64,000 bases of DNA, from assembly GCA_944390115.1 (NCBI GenBank), contig CALXOW010000007.1, positions 1 through 64,000 of the forward strand. Direction: 5' to 3'. Positions within the stretch are counted from its first letter, which is position 1; every line of letters begins with the position of its first letter. Below, piece by piece: positions 24,941 through 34,276 of the stretch. A model generated the notes under the pieces. The model was not told the origin of the DNA and searched no databases. It saw only the letters and a list, made by a program, of their open reading frames with translations. The position numbers and the translations under genes are program-made. This DNA is from an uncultured Anaerobiospirillum sp. GTDB lineage: Bacteria > Pseudomonadota > Gammaproteobacteria > Enterobacterales > Succinivibrionaceae.

Positions 24941-26935
24941 ATGATTGCTCTCCAAGATATAACCATCATGCGCGGCACCAAAGTGCTGATTGAAGGTGCT
25001 AGCGCTACCATCTTGCAAGGCCAAAAGGTCGGCATCATTGGCCGCAATGGCTGCGGCAAGTCCACGCTCTTTGCCGCCATTCAAGGCGAGCTGGCCCCAG
25101 ATTTAGGCACGATCGGTATCCCTAAGAACCTCAAAATCGCCACGGTAGCGCAAAAGACGCCCGCCCTGCCAACTCCGGCCATTGAATACGTGATGCAAGG
25201 CGATAAGACGGTCAGCTCCTTACTAAGTCGCCGTGACGCGGCCTATGCCGCCAATGACGGCGAAAAGATTGCGCTGATCGAAGATGAGCTCGGCGTGGCC
25301 GGTTTTTGGACCTTAAAGGCGCGCGCGGGCTCCTTACTCTTTGGTCTGGGCTTTGGTCCTGATGAGCTTGAGAAGCCGATTGCCGAGTTCTCAGGTGGTT
25401 GGCGTATGCGTCTTAATTTAGCGCAGGCCCTGATTTACCAATCGGACCTCCTGCTACTAGACGAGCCAACCAACCACTTAGACTTAGACACGGTCTTGTT
25501 CTTACAGAACTTCCTTAAGAACTATGAGGGCACCCTGCTCTGTATTTCGCACGATCGTGACTTCTTAGATAGCTTTGCCGACCACATTCTGCACTTTGAA
25601 GAGCATAAGGTCGTACTCTATCCGGGCAATTACTCCGCTTACGAGAAGATCCGGGCTGAGCGCATTCGCGCTCAAAAGGCTGCGCGCAAGAAGGAAGAGG
25701 CGATCTTGGCTCATATGCAGAGCTTTGTCGAGCGCTTCCGCTATAAGGCGACTAAAGCCAAGCAAGCCCAGTCCTTACTCAAGGCGATCGACCGCATGCA
25801 GCTTACAGCTGTAACCCAAGAAGAATCGCCGTTCTCCTTTAGCTTCCCTGAGCCCGAGCGCACCCCGCAAGTGATCGCTTCTTTAAAGGAGCTCGATGCA
25901 GGCTATCAGGTCAGCAGTGCTGACTTAGTGGACAGTGATGGCCCAATGGCCCACCACGCAGGCACCGGCCCTGAGGTCGTGCTTAAGAAGGTCAACTTAG
26001 AGCTCTTAAGCGGCGATCGCATCGCGCTTTTAGGTAAGAACGGTCAAGGTAAGTCGACCTTGATTAAGACCTTGGTGGGCGATCTTGCTCCACTCTCAGG
26101 CGAGGTGGTGATCGGCAAGGGCATCAAGATTGGCTACTTTGCCCAGCATGAGCTTGAGTCCTTAAACGAAGACCAAGACGCGATGTGGCATCTCTACCGC
26201 ATCAATCCGGATGCCAAGGAAAAGGACTTGCGCTCCTTCTTAGGCTCCTTTGCCTTTAGCGGCGATAAGGTCTTCGATAAGGTTGGCACCATGTCCGGTG
26301 GCGAGCAGGCGCGCCTGGCTTTAGCCTTAATTGCCTATCAAAAGCCAAACTTGCTGCTGTTAGACGAGCCAACCAACCACTTAGACTTAGAGATGCGCGA
26401 GGCCTTGAGCGTGGCACTCGCGAGCTACTCAGGCGCCCTAGTTCTGGTATCGCACGATCGCCACTTAGTGGAAGCCATTGCCGATAAGCTCTGGCTGGTC
26501 GACTCGGGCAAGGTCAGCGAGTTTGCAGGCGACCTCAACGATTACCAAGATTACCTCTTGCGCAAGGCCCGTGAGTTCCGCGAAGCCCAGCAAGCAGCGG
26601 CCGCCGAAGCCCAAGGCAAGGTGCAAGGCAGCCCATCGCAAAGCGTCTCGTCCTACAAGACCAAGGAGCAAAAGCAGCTCGAGGCGCAAAAGCGCGCCGC
26701 CCTGCGCCCACTCAAGCTCAAGATTGAGGCCAACGAAAAGAAGATGGCCAGCATCGAAAAGCGCCTGGCCACCATCGATGAGCGGATGGCCGACTCCAGC
26801 CTCTATGAGGACAGCAATAAGGGTGAATTAGAAAAGCTCATCCTCGAGCGCGCCGAGCTCAATAATGACAAGGAGACGCTCGAAGAGGAGTGGCTCATGC
26901 TCAACGATGAGCTCGAAGCGGCCCAGGGCCAATAA
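24941..26935 (+). CDS. yheS: ABC-F ATPase, YheS type
   Basis: 664 aa, two ABC domains in one chain without membrane segments. Walker A motifs are GRNGCGKST and GKNGQGKST, signatures SGGWRMR and SGGEQAR, and both halves end in LLLDEPTNHLDL. The inter-domain linker is Lys/Arg/Gln-rich (KKEEAILAHMQSFVERFRYK), which in ABC-F proteins reaches the ribosomal E site or peptidyl-transferase region. The C-terminal coiled coil (about 560-664) is typical of YheS/Uup. It lies 23 bp before rlmJ, so the two are probably co-transcribed translation-related genes. Confidence 0.9.
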   Translation: MIALQDITIMRGTKVLIEGASATILQGQKVGIIGRNGCGKSTLFAAIQGELAPDLGTIGIPKNLKIATVAQKTPALPTPAIEYVMQGDKTVSSLLSRRDAAYAANDGEKIALIEDELGVAGFWTLKARAGSLLFGLGFGPDELEKPIAEFSGGWRMRLNLAQALIYQSDLLLLDEPTNHLDLDTVLFLQNFLKNYEGTLLCISHDRDFLDSFADHILHFEEHKVVLYPGNYSAYEKIRAERIRAQKAARKKEEAILAHMQSFVERFRYKATKAKQAQSLLKAIDRMQLTAVTQEESPFSFSFPEPERTPQVIASLKELDAGYQVSSADLVDSDGPMAHHAGTGPEVVLKKVNLELLSGDRIALLGKNGQGKSTLIKTLVGDLAPLSGEVVIGKGIKIGYFAQHELESLNEDQDAMWHLYRINPDAKEKDLRSFLGSFAFSGDKVFDKVGTMSGGEQARLALALIAYQKPNLLLLDEPTNHLDLEMREALSVALASYSGALVLVSHDRHLVEAIADKLWLVDSGKVSEFAGDLNDYQDYLLRKAREFREAQQAAAAEAQGKVQGSPSQSVSSYKTKEQKQLEAQKRAALRPLKLKIEANEKKMASIEKRLATIDERMADSSLYEDSNKGELEKLILERAELNNDKETLEEEWLMLNDELEAAQGQ

Positions 26936-26958
26936 TTTTTTTTTGGAGGAAGAGCCCT

Positions 26959-27813
26959 ATGCTCAGTTATCGCCACGGCTTTCACGCCGGTAACCACGCC
27001 GACGTCTTAAAGCACATGACGCTGTGCTTGATCTTGCGCGCTCTGAACGCCAAGGATAAGCCCTACACCATTATCGACACTCACTCCGGCGCGGGCCTGT
27101 ACGACTTAGGCTCGGGCTTTGCCCGTAAGACCGACGAGGCACAAACCGGCTGGTTTAAGATCGCCGACAACGCCCGCCTGCAAGAGCTCGTCCCTGAGTA
27201 CTATCAGGTATGTGCGGCCGCCCAAAAGGTACCAGACGCCTCACCTCAAATGTACCCTGGCTCGCCTTTCTTTGAGTATGAGTTAAGCCGTCTTCAGGAC
27301 ACCATCTTCGTCAACGACGCGCACCCGGCTGAGTTCGAGAGCTTACTTGCGATCTTCAAGCGCACCCGCAATGTGCGTGTGGAGCTGCGCACCTGCGATA
27401 AGACTATTGCCGCCCTGCTCCCACCGTTAAAAAAGCGCGGTCTCATCTTTATCGACCCGCCGTACGAGGACGAAAAGGAGTATCGCCAAACGGTTGATGC
27501 AGTCAAGAAGGGCTTACAGCGCTTTGAGCAAGGCATCTACGTCATTTGGTATCCGGTGCTAGCCCGCCTCAAGGACCACTCACGCAACTTAGTCCAAGCG
27601 GTACGTCGCTTAAACCGCCCGCTGTTGCAGGTCGAGCTGTGCGTCGAGGCCCAGGCCGAGGACTTTGGCATGTGCGGCTCAGGCATGCTGGTAGTCAACT
27701 ACCCGTACAAGCTCGAAGAGCAGTTAGAGCCAATCGTCGATGAGCTCTATCACCAGCTGTGCGATCCCGAGCAAGGCAGCGCCAAGCTCGAAATCCTCAA
27801 CGAGAAAGCCTAA
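26959..27813 (+). CDS. rlmJ: 23S rRNA (adenine(2030)-N6)-methyltransferase
   Basis: 284 aa. The N-terminus MLSYRHGFHAGNHADVLKH is diagnostic of RlmJ, and LIFIDPPYE is the catalytic (D/N)PPY motif. It methylates A2030 of 23S rRNA before 50S assembly. GGAGGAAGAGCCCT lies directly before ATG, with a T8 run upstream that follows the yheS stop. Confidence 0.95.
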   Translation: MLSYRHGFHAGNHADVLKHMTLCLILRALNAKDKPYTIIDTHSGAGLYDLGSGFARKTDEAQTGWFKIADNARLQELVPEYYQVCAAAQKVPDASPQMYPGSPFFEYELSRLQDTIFVNDAHPAEFESLLAIFKRTRNVRVELRTCDKTIAALLPPLKKRGLIFIDPPYEDEKEYRQTVDAVKKGLQRFEQGIYVIWYPVLARLKDHSRNLVQAVRRLNRPLLQVELCVEAQAEDFGMCGSGMLVVNYPYKLEEQLEPIVDELYHQLCDPEQGSAKLEILNEKA

Positions 27814-28041
27814 CGCCCGCTCAGGCCTAACGCGGTTATGCTCGGCCGAGCGCAGGCATAAGCAAGCTCAAGCAGCGCCCGCAACGCTGAGAGCGCCGTA
27901 CAACGCAGAGCTGCGCCGCAAGTGCCGCTAGGATCACAGTTTGGCGCGCTCATCGTGGCGCTGATAGCGGCAACGTGGCACAATGAGGCGCTGGGTTCGG
28001 GCTCGCCGACACTACCGTTTTTTGTGGAAAGGGGAATCACG

Positions 28042-29046
28042 ATGTACTTAGCTTCGCCACAACGCTATAGCTCGATGCAATATCACCGTTTGGGCAATTC
28101 GGGCCTTAAGTTACCAGCAGTCAGCTTGGGTCTGTGGCACAACTTTGGCCACCAGAACAGCCAAGAGAATATGATTGAGATCCTGACTCAATCGTTTGAT
28201 GCAGGCATCACCCACTTTGACCTGGCCAATAACTACGGTCCTGAGCCTGGGGCTGCTGAGAGCAACTTTGGCTATCTCATGGCCCGCCTGTTCAAGCCAT
28301 ATCGCGATGAGCTCATCATCTCGACCAAGGCCGGTTACACCATGTGGGACGGCCCTTATGGCGACTTTGGCTCGCGCAAGTATCTCTTGGCATCCTTAGA
28401 CCAAAGCTTAAAGCGCATGGGCCTTGAGTACGTTGATATCTTCTACTCCCATCGCATGGATCCTGAGACCGATTTAGAGGAAACCATGGGCGCGCTGGCC
28501 TCGGCCGTTCAACAAGGCAAGGCTCTCTATGCCGGTATCTCCAACTACGATGGGCCGACCTTAGAGCGTGCTACCGCCATTTTGCGCGAGCTGCACACCC
28601 CATTTGTTATCAACCAGAACCGCTACTCGATCTTCGATCGCACCATTGAGCACAATGGCCTCAAGGCCAAGGCCCAAGAGCTCAAGAAGGGCATTATCGC
28701 CTTCTCGCCTTTAGCTCAAGGTCTGCTCACCGACCGCTACTTAAACGGCATTGCCGCTGATAGCCGCGTCAAGCACGATGGCCGCTTCTTACATGAGTCC
28801 GACGTCGCCAAGTACCACGATGCTGTGGTCAAGCTCCATGAGATTGCTCAGGCTCGTGGCCAAAGCTTAGCCCAAATGGCCTTAGCTTGGGTCTTACGCG
28901 ACGGCGCGGTCGCCTCAGTCTTAATCGGTGCCTCCAAAGCCGCCCAAGTGCACGATTGCATCAAGGCCTTAGCCAACACCAAGTTCACCGAAGAAGAGCT
29001 CAAGGCGATCGACACCGCCTGCCAAGGCGTGGTCGCAGGCCTCTAG
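28042..29046 (+). CDS. yghZ: aldo/keto reductase, YghZ (L-glyceraldehyde 3-phosphate reductase) type
   Basis: 334 aa. It is very close to E. coli YghZ in SLGLWHNFGH, ITHFDLANNYGP (catalytic Asp and Tyr), ELIISTKAGY (Lys), GSRKYLLASLDQSLKRMGLE and YVDIFYSHR (His). NADPH-dependent reduction of methylglyoxal or L-glyceraldehyde 3-phosphate is known for the family. The start at 28042 follows AAAGGGG; a longer in-frame start at 27922 has none and the extra residues are not family-like. Confidence 0.93.
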   Translation: MYLASPQRYSSMQYHRLGNSGLKLPAVSLGLWHNFGHQNSQENMIEILTQSFDAGITHFDLANNYGPEPGAAESNFGYLMARLFKPYRDELIISTKAGYTMWDGPYGDFGSRKYLLASLDQSLKRMGLEYVDIFYSHRMDPETDLEETMGALASAVQQGKALYAGISNYDGPTLERATAILRELHTPFVINQNRYSIFDRTIEHNGLKAKAQELKKGIIAFSPLAQGLLTDRYLNGIAADSRVKHDGRFLHESDVAKYHDAVVKLHEIAQARGQSLAQMALAWVLRDGAVASVLIGASKAAQVHDCIKALANTKFTEEELKAIDTACQGVVAGL

Positions 29047-29093
29047 CCCAAGCCTAGGACCACGTAGTCCAAGGACCGCGCGGTCAGCGGCTC

Positions 29094-29127
29094 AAAGAAA
29101 AGGCGCGATTAACGCGCCTTTTTCTTT
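29094..29127. terminator. bidirectional terminator between yghZ and rnd
   Basis: A stem of GGCGCG with CGCGCC around ATTAA, flanked by AAAGAAAA and TTTTTCTTT that extend the pairing. It separates convergent genes. Confidence 0.85.
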
Positions 29128-30355
29128 ATTGGGCCTGCAAATAGGCCGGAACCGTGACTCCAGTTAAATCAGAGCTCTCGTGGACGATCGGCTCGAGCGG
29201 TACGTCAATCGGGCCTAAGAGCTCTAAGCGCCACGATTGCTGCAAGAGCGGAGTTTCACCCAAGGCCTTAGCGCGGAAGTAATCGTTAAAGAGCTGCTTT
29301 TTGAGCAATATCTCGGAGCGAATCCCACTTGAGGCCATACGGGTGCTCACGACATGGCGCAGCTGGTTGAAGTTCTCTTTCATCTCGCACTGGTGGCTAT
29401 AGTAGTCCAAAGGCATAGTCAGGCCCTCGTAGCGCGGCGCCACGCGCGCGGCATTGAGCCAGGCCAAAATCTTATCGCCATAGACGCGCACTGTCCCGCT
29501 TTTCACGCCTTGGTGCTCCAGCTCACGCTTGGAGCGCGGTAAGTAACGCGCCAGCTTCCACATTGCCTTGGTGGTGATCACGCGATTTAAGGCCTCGTTA
29601 TCAAGCTGGGCTTGAATCATACGATCGCGTGCTAAGTAATAAAGGGTATTGAGCTCTTTATCGTTGAGCATGCCCGCTGCCGGAATGGAGAGGTAAGCTT
29701 CCTCGGGGATCGGCTCAACGTCGTAGCTGTGGACGATATAGTCCATTTCCGCGCAGAAATAGCGCATATTGGTCGGGGTGATGAGCGCCTCAAGCTTGTG
29801 ATAGAGCGGCTCTAAGTACTCGACGTCTAAGGCCGAGTAGATCAACTGGTCATTGCTCAAAGGACGGGCCAGCCAATTAGAGAGGGTGCAAGCTTTAGCG
29901 AGGTTGACCCCCAAGAACTCTTGGAGCGCAAAGTTAAGGCCGCGCCCGTAGCTGTGGCCGCAGAACGCCAGCATCAGCTGCAAGTCGTAGAAGTGCTCAG
30001 GCAAAGTGCGATCGCAATTGATGCGGCGCGCCTCATGGGCTAGTAGCTCAATGTCCTCGGAGCTGGCAAAGGCTAAGACCTTAGCCTTAGTGTGGCACAG
30101 CGCCTCAATAATCGGCTGCACCTCGCCCTCAAGCATCCAGACATCAACCAGATAGTTGACTTGGCGGATCGCCAGCTGCATCAAAGCAAATTGCGGATAA
30201 TAGCAGGTGACCCGCATAAACTCGGTGTCAAGACCGATGCACTCTTCCGGGCCTAGTTCCTGCAATAAGGTGCACAGCAGGGTGACGCCCTCAGCTTCAT
30301 CAATGTACTCATACTCTACATCCTTAGGAAATGAGTTAACGTCAAGAGCGTCCAT
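29126..30355 (-). CDS. rnd: ribonuclease D
   Basis: About 409 aa. The DEDDy exonuclease motifs are present: GLDTEFMR (exo I) and QLIYSALDVEYLEPLY (exo III, Tyr form). The middle block is typical of RNase D (GHSYGRGLNFALQEFLGVNLAKACTLSNWLARPLS in part). The C-terminal half corresponds to HRDC-type helical domains. It trims tRNA 3' ends. Two starts are possible: 30355 (MDALDV..., preceded closely by GGGGTGAT) and 30367 (MWGDMD...); I favour 30355, with low certainty. Confidence 0.88.
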   Translation of the reverse strand: MDALDVNSFPKDVEYEYIDEAEGVTLLCTLLQELGPEECIGLDTEFMRVTCYYPQFALMQLAIRQVNYLVDVWMLEGEVQPIIEALCHTKAKVLAFASSEDIELLAHEARRINCDRTLPEHFYDLQLMLAFCGHSYGRGLNFALQEFLGVNLAKACTLSNWLARPLSNDQLIYSALDVEYLEPLYHKLEALITPTNMRYFCAEMDYIVHSYDVEPIPEEAYLSIPAAGMLNDKELNTLYYLARDRMIQAQLDNEALNRVITTKAMWKLARYLPRSKRELEHQGVKSGTVRVYGDKILAWLNAARVAPRYEGLTMPLDYYSHQCEMKENFNQLRHVVSTRMASSGIRSEILLKKQLFNDYFRAKALGETPLLQQSWRLELLGPIDVPLEPIVHESSDLTGVTVPAYLQAQ

Positions 30356-30539
30356 ATCACCCCACATAAAATCTAAGGCTCAGCGCAGGCATCCTGCCGA
30401 CCAGGGCGCCAGGCCCATTTTGCGGCACAAAGCCGCACCATAATTAGCTATGGTAACACATCGCGATCGCGGCTAAACTGCCCTCAGAACTTATTCTTGT
30501 GACCCAGCCAGAACGGCTAAAGTTTCACGAGGCGGACAC

Positions 30540-31181
30540 ATGCCAGCACCAAGTTCCCAGCCCATCCTGACCATCTATGCCGGGCCCAACGGCTCGGGCA
30601 AAACCACCTGCTATGAGGCCCTCAAAGCCAGCGATCCGATCCGCACGGTGCCCTACGTCAATGCCGACGTTATCGCCCTAAAAAAGGAGCAAGCTCAAGG
30701 CTACACCACGGTCAACGAGCTCAATGACAAGCTGCGCTATCAGCTGGAGTTGGCCGCAGGTAAAGAGGCCCTAACTCAGCGCACGGCCCTGCTAAGCGCC
30801 CGCGCCTCCTTCACGCTCGAGACCACTGCCTCTTCGCAGCGCACCTTGGATTTAATCGCGCACGCCCACCAGCAGGGCTATGAGGTAAAGGTGAACTTTC
30901 TTTACCTGCCCCGCGTCGAGCTCAACTTAGCGCGCATTGCTAAGCGCGTAAGTCAAGGCGGTCACAGCGTACCCGAGCCTGTGGTGCGACGGCGCTATCC
31001 ACGCTCCATCGCTCTGATTCCCGCCCTGCTTCAGGCCGCTGACCACTTTGAGCTCATCGATAATAGCGTAAGTCCAACCATAGTCCTACGCAAATCAGAG
31101 AAGGCAGTCACGGTGCAGCCCTCGCCTGAACTTGGTTGGACCAAGGAGCGGCTGGAGCGCCTACTCCTTGGCATCTTGTGA
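30540..31181 (+). CDS. zeta-toxin-like P-loop kinase
   Basis: 213 aa. GPNGSGKTT at residues 15-23 is the P-loop; FTLETTASS and RVSQGGHSVPEPVVRRRYPRS (about residues 138-158) match zeta-toxin/UNAG-kinase-like proteins, with the conserved Arg set of the latter segment. Typical zeta toxins phosphorylate UDP-N-acetylglucosamine. No epsilon-like antitoxin is adjacent, so it may be a solitary, non-toxic member. Its 3' end overlaps the end of the convergent fadD gene by 21 bp. GAGG lies about 8 nt before ATG. Confidence 0.75.
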   Translation: MPAPSSQPILTIYAGPNGSGKTTCYEALKASDPIRTVPYVNADVIALKKEQAQGYTTVNELNDKLRYQLELAAGKEALTQRTALLSARASFTLETTASSQRTLDLIAHAHQQGYEVKVNFLYLPRVELNLARIAKRVSQGGHSVPEPVVRRRYPRSIALIPALLQAADHFELIDNSVSPTIVLRKSEKAVTVQPSPELGWTKERLERLLLGIL

Positions 31182-33467
31182 GCTCTTGCGCCCTAAGTGT
31201 AGGCGCGAGTCATCCTTGCTGCGTACCAGCTGCGATTTCTCCAGGTGACGGTGGATGTTTGGCGTTTCGGTGGCCGCCCCTAAGCCCTCGGCCTTAGAAG
31301 AGAGCAATTGCTCTAACGCTAAAGCACCGGCGCTCTTGCGTGGGAGATCTGGTACCGCATCAGCTGCGTCCTCAGCGGCCTGCGCGGCAACCACAGCATG
31401 ATCTGGGGAATTGTCCTTGGCCACCTCATCGTCAAAGGCCGTAGCAGCGGTCGACGCCAAGTGCGCGGTGTAAGCCGAACCCTGAGCATGGGTATCGTGA
31501 GCATCGGCGTTCTTGACGATCTGAGCTGGATTTGGCTCCAAACTTGTCCTCTGTTCTTGCAAGGAATTGATCGCCTGGTCGGCATGGGCCACAGCTGCCG
31601 CTGCTGGATTTTGCAGCTGCTCTAAGGCACGGAGCTTACGGCGCAGCACCTTACCTAAGGACGACTTAGGCAGGCTGTCCACGAATTGGATAATGTGCGG
31701 TACCTTGTATGGGGTGAGGTAAGCGCGGCAATAATGCTTGACCTCATCGGCCGTCAACGTTGGATCTTTCTTGACCACAAAGAGCTTAACCGCCTCGCCC
31801 GTCTTCTCATTAGGCACACCGATTACGGCGCACTCGAGCACACGATCAAAGCGGCTGACCACATCTTCAACTTCGTTCGGGAATACGTTAAAGCCCGAGA
31901 CTAAGATCATATCCTTCAAGCGGTCGATAAGCTTGATATAGCCGCCTTCCATCCACTTGGCGATATCGCCGGTGCGCACATAGCCATCATCGAAAATGAT
32001 GTTGTTTTGCTCCGGGCACTTGTAGTAGCCATGCATGACCTGCGGGCCCTTAATCTCGAGCTCGCCCTCATGCTCTAAATCACGGATTTCATTGCCGTCG
32101 GCATCGACAATGCGCGCGACGGTCGAAGGCACAATGAGGCCAATCGAGCCGGTGTAATGGTCGACGTCAAATGGGCAGACCGCGCACAATGGGCTGCACT
32201 CAGTTAAGCCATAGCCCTCGAGGATATGAAAGCCGGTTTTCTCAAAGAAGCGCTGCTCCACGCCCGACTGTACCGCCGCACCACCGCCAATCACTAGGTG
32301 CAAATTATCCCAGGTGACCTTGCTGAAATCGCTATGGGTGATAAAGAGGTTAAACAAGGTGTTAACGCCGGTTAAGGCGGTCACCTCAGGGTGGCGCTCT
32401 AAGTCACGAGCAAAGCTCTTTAAGTCACGCGGGTCGGTGATCAAGATATTCTTGCCGCCCAAGTGGATAAAGAGCAGGAAGTTCACGGTCAGAGCAAAGA
32501 TGTGATAAAGCGGAATGACGGTGAGGATACACTCTTGACCGCGATTTAACACCGAGCCGTACATGCCAATCGCTTGGGCGATATTAGCGATGATGTTGCC
32601 ATGAGAGATCATCGCGCCCTTAGAGCGGCCGGTGGTACCACCGGTGTATTGCAATAAGGCGATATCATCGTAGGCCCGAGGCGGACGCACGAAATTGGCC
32701 TCAGCAAGCAGCGCCTTACCGCGCTTGAGCGCCTGGGTCCAAGTAAAGGAGCGCTTGAACACCTCAAGGTCGATCTCCGGCACCAGGCCACGCTTTTTGA
32801 CCACACTATTGACCACCAGGCGCTTTAAGCCAAAGTAGCCCTTGAGCTCATCGCCGACCTCGGTGATGATGACGTTCTCAATCTTGGTGGCGGCCACAAT
32901 TTCAGCTAAGTGGTGGGCGTAATTGGCAATGACCAAAATGGCCTTAGCATCGGAGTTCTCAAGCTGATTTTTGAGCTCGCGCGGCGTGTACAGCGGATTG
33001 ATATTGGTGACGGTGAGACCAGCCTTTAACGCGCCAAAGAAGGCGATTGGGAACTGCATCAAGTTCGGGATCATAATCGCGAACTTATCGCCCGGGCGCA
33101 GCCCTAATTCAAGCTGCAAGAACGCGGCAAAGGCCTCACTTTGGGCCCCCAAATCCTTGAAGGTAAGCTCGCTGCCCATATTGACAAAGGCAGGCTGGTC
33201 GCCAAATTCCGCCACCGAGGCATCGAGCATCTCGACCAGATTTTCAAATTGGTGAGTATCGACAAACTCAGGTACCACCGCCGGGTACGAGGCCAGCCAC
33301 GGCTTATAGTACTGACCATCAGGATCCAAGCTTTGCGCCTCGCTGGCCTTAGCCGCGCGGCCGTAGTTAGCGAAGACTAAATCATTGGTGGCAGCAGACA
33401 CGTCACCCGATGACGCCTTGGTTGCTTGATCGTCAAGCACGGTCGTGTTTTGATTATGCTCTGACAT
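31161..33467 (-). CDS. fadD: long-chain acyl-CoA synthetase with C-terminal extension
   Basis: 768 aa versus about 561 in E. coli. AMP-binding motif LQYTGGTTGRSKGAMISH, EGYGLTECSP and the ligase motif DGYVRTGDIAKW are intact, as is the C-terminal PKSSLGKVLRRKLR lysine motif. Beyond about residue 610 lies an extra 150-residue segment rich in Ala/Asp/His/Ser (no domain recognised). It activates fatty acids to acyl-CoA at the inner membrane. GGGGGTAGCGTT precedes ATG. The stop lies inside the end of the convergent zeta-like gene. Confidence 0.88.
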   Translation of the reverse strand: MSEHNQNTTVLDDQATKASSGDVSAATNDLVFANYGRAAKASEAQSLDPDGQYYKPWLASYPAVVPEFVDTHQFENLVEMLDASVAEFGDQPAFVNMGSELTFKDLGAQSEAFAAFLQLELGLRPGDKFAIMIPNLMQFPIAFFGALKAGLTVTNINPLYTPRELKNQLENSDAKAILVIANYAHHLAEIVAATKIENVIITEVGDELKGYFGLKRLVVNSVVKKRGLVPEIDLEVFKRSFTWTQALKRGKALLAEANFVRPPRAYDDIALLQYTGGTTGRSKGAMISHGNIIANIAQAIGMYGSVLNRGQECILTVIPLYHIFALTVNFLLFIHLGGKNILITDPRDLKSFARDLERHPEVTALTGVNTLFNLFITHSDFSKVTWDNLHLVIGGGAAVQSGVEQRFFEKTGFHILEGYGLTECSPLCAVCPFDVDHYTGSIGLIVPSTVARIVDADGNEIRDLEHEGELEIKGPQVMHGYYKCPEQNNIIFDDGYVRTGDIAKWMEGGYIKLIDRLKDMILVSGFNVFPNEVEDVVSRFDRVLECAVIGVPNEKTGEAVKLFVVKKDPTLTADEVKHYCRAYLTPYKVPHIIQFVDSLPKSSLGKVLRRKLRALEQLQNPAAAAVAHADQAINSLQEQRTSLEPNPAQIVKNADAHDTHAQGSAYTAHLASTAATAFDDEVAKDNSPDHAVVAAQAAEDAADAVPDLPRKSAGALALEQLLSSKAEGLGAATETPNIHRHLEKSQLVRSKDDSRLHLGRKSSQDAKE

Positions 33468-33848
33468 AACGCTACCCCCACACTATTGCACATCCTACCG
33501 ACTCGGTACGCCGCTTACCAGGCGGCTGCCTTCCACCGACCCGAGTCACTCCTAGGAAGATTTTAGCAAACAAGTAACTGTGGACGTGCACACGGACCAC
33601 AAGTGCCCAATCAAAGTGTGATCCCCTATACAATGCGCCCGATTTTGACCCACCCCGCTTAACCTTTACCAAACACAAAGCCGCACTTTGTCCGCATACC
33701 GTGCCCGTGCACGCAAAAGCTTCATCCCGCCCGCACCGCGCAACCATCACCTCCTACCGCTGGTGACCACAAACAAAAAACCGCGCTCGCTCCCTCTATT
33801 GAGGATGCCGGGCACGGTTCTTTTGGTTGAGCCGCAGAGAACTCACGC
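33468..33848. other. non-coding region upstream of fadD
   Basis: No gene is seen. It contains the presumed fadD promoter side and the terminator at 33774-33819 that closes a minus-strand unit coming from the repeat region to the right. Confidence 0.5.
33774..33819 (-). terminator. rho-independent terminator
   Basis: On the minus strand AACCGTGC pairs with GCGCGGTT, enclosing an inner CCTC/GAGG hairpin, followed by six T residues. It lies about 30 bp after the small frame ending at 33849. Confidence 0.75.
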
Positions 33849-33956
33849 TTAGACCCAGAGCTGCTCAGGGCGACGCTTGTGGCCATCCTTGCGTAGCTGC
33901 TCTAGCTGCTTCTTAACAGCAGAAGTGATCTCAAGATCTTCGTCACTAATCATCAT
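33849..33956 (-). CDS. small ORF or remnant C-terminus, 35 aa
   Basis: From ATG at 33956 to TAA at 33851-33849. The peptide (MMISDEDLEITSAVKKQLEQ, then LRKDGHKRRPEQLWV) is charged and helical. The same frame stays open upstream (LLAKDGTDLV) until it meets the inverted-repeat element beginning at 33987. It may therefore be the tail of a gene cut by that element rather than a complete micro-gene. A good terminator follows. No family recognised. Confidence 0.35.
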   Translation of the reverse strand: MMISDEDLEITSAVKKQLEQLRKDGHKRRPEQLWV

Positions 33957-33986
33957 GACCAAATCTGTTCCATCTTTTGCCAGTAA

Positions 33987-34077
33987 GGCTCACCGCAATT
34001 TAGTGGGGGTTCGCTACTTTGAGCCCGCATGTGCGGGAGGCCGCTTTGGTCAATACCCCACTAAATTGCGGTGAGCC
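33987..34077. mobile_element. 91-bp miniature inverted-repeat element
   Basis: Perfect 22-bp inverted ends (33987-34008 and 34056-34077; core CACCGCAATTTAGTGGGG) surround 47 bp that hold a second hairpin (CCCGCA TG TGCGGG at 34024-34037). There is no coding capacity. It is similar in form to MITEs, which move using a transposase encoded elsewhere. Confidence 0.65.
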
Positions 34078-34138
34078 CCCTACTGTTTGGGTTGATGTGG
34101 TCTCTGTGTTGTTTTTGTACCTATCTAAGTTAGCACCA

Positions 34139-34226
34139 GCTCGCCGCAATTTAGCGGGATAGCAAGCAACGAGATGCGTTGACATCATCACACTGCCCCC
34201 CCCGCCCCAATAAAGTGCGAGGATCC
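34139..34226. mobile_element. degenerate relative of the 91-bp element
   Basis: Left end GCTCGCCGCAATTTAGCGGG (34139-34158) and right end beginning CCCCAATAAAGTGCG (34205-34226) resemble the two ends of the element at 33987-34077 with several changes. A further GCAATTTAGT fragment lies near 34235-34246. Confidence 0.5.
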
Positions 34227-34276
34227 TAGCAGCCTGCAATTTAGTCGATAGCCAACTTAATTGCGTTATGTGCTAA

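Noticed and set aside
30370-30539. Antitoxin gene before the zeta-like kinase
   Set aside because: The gap is too short and shows no open frame with a start signal.
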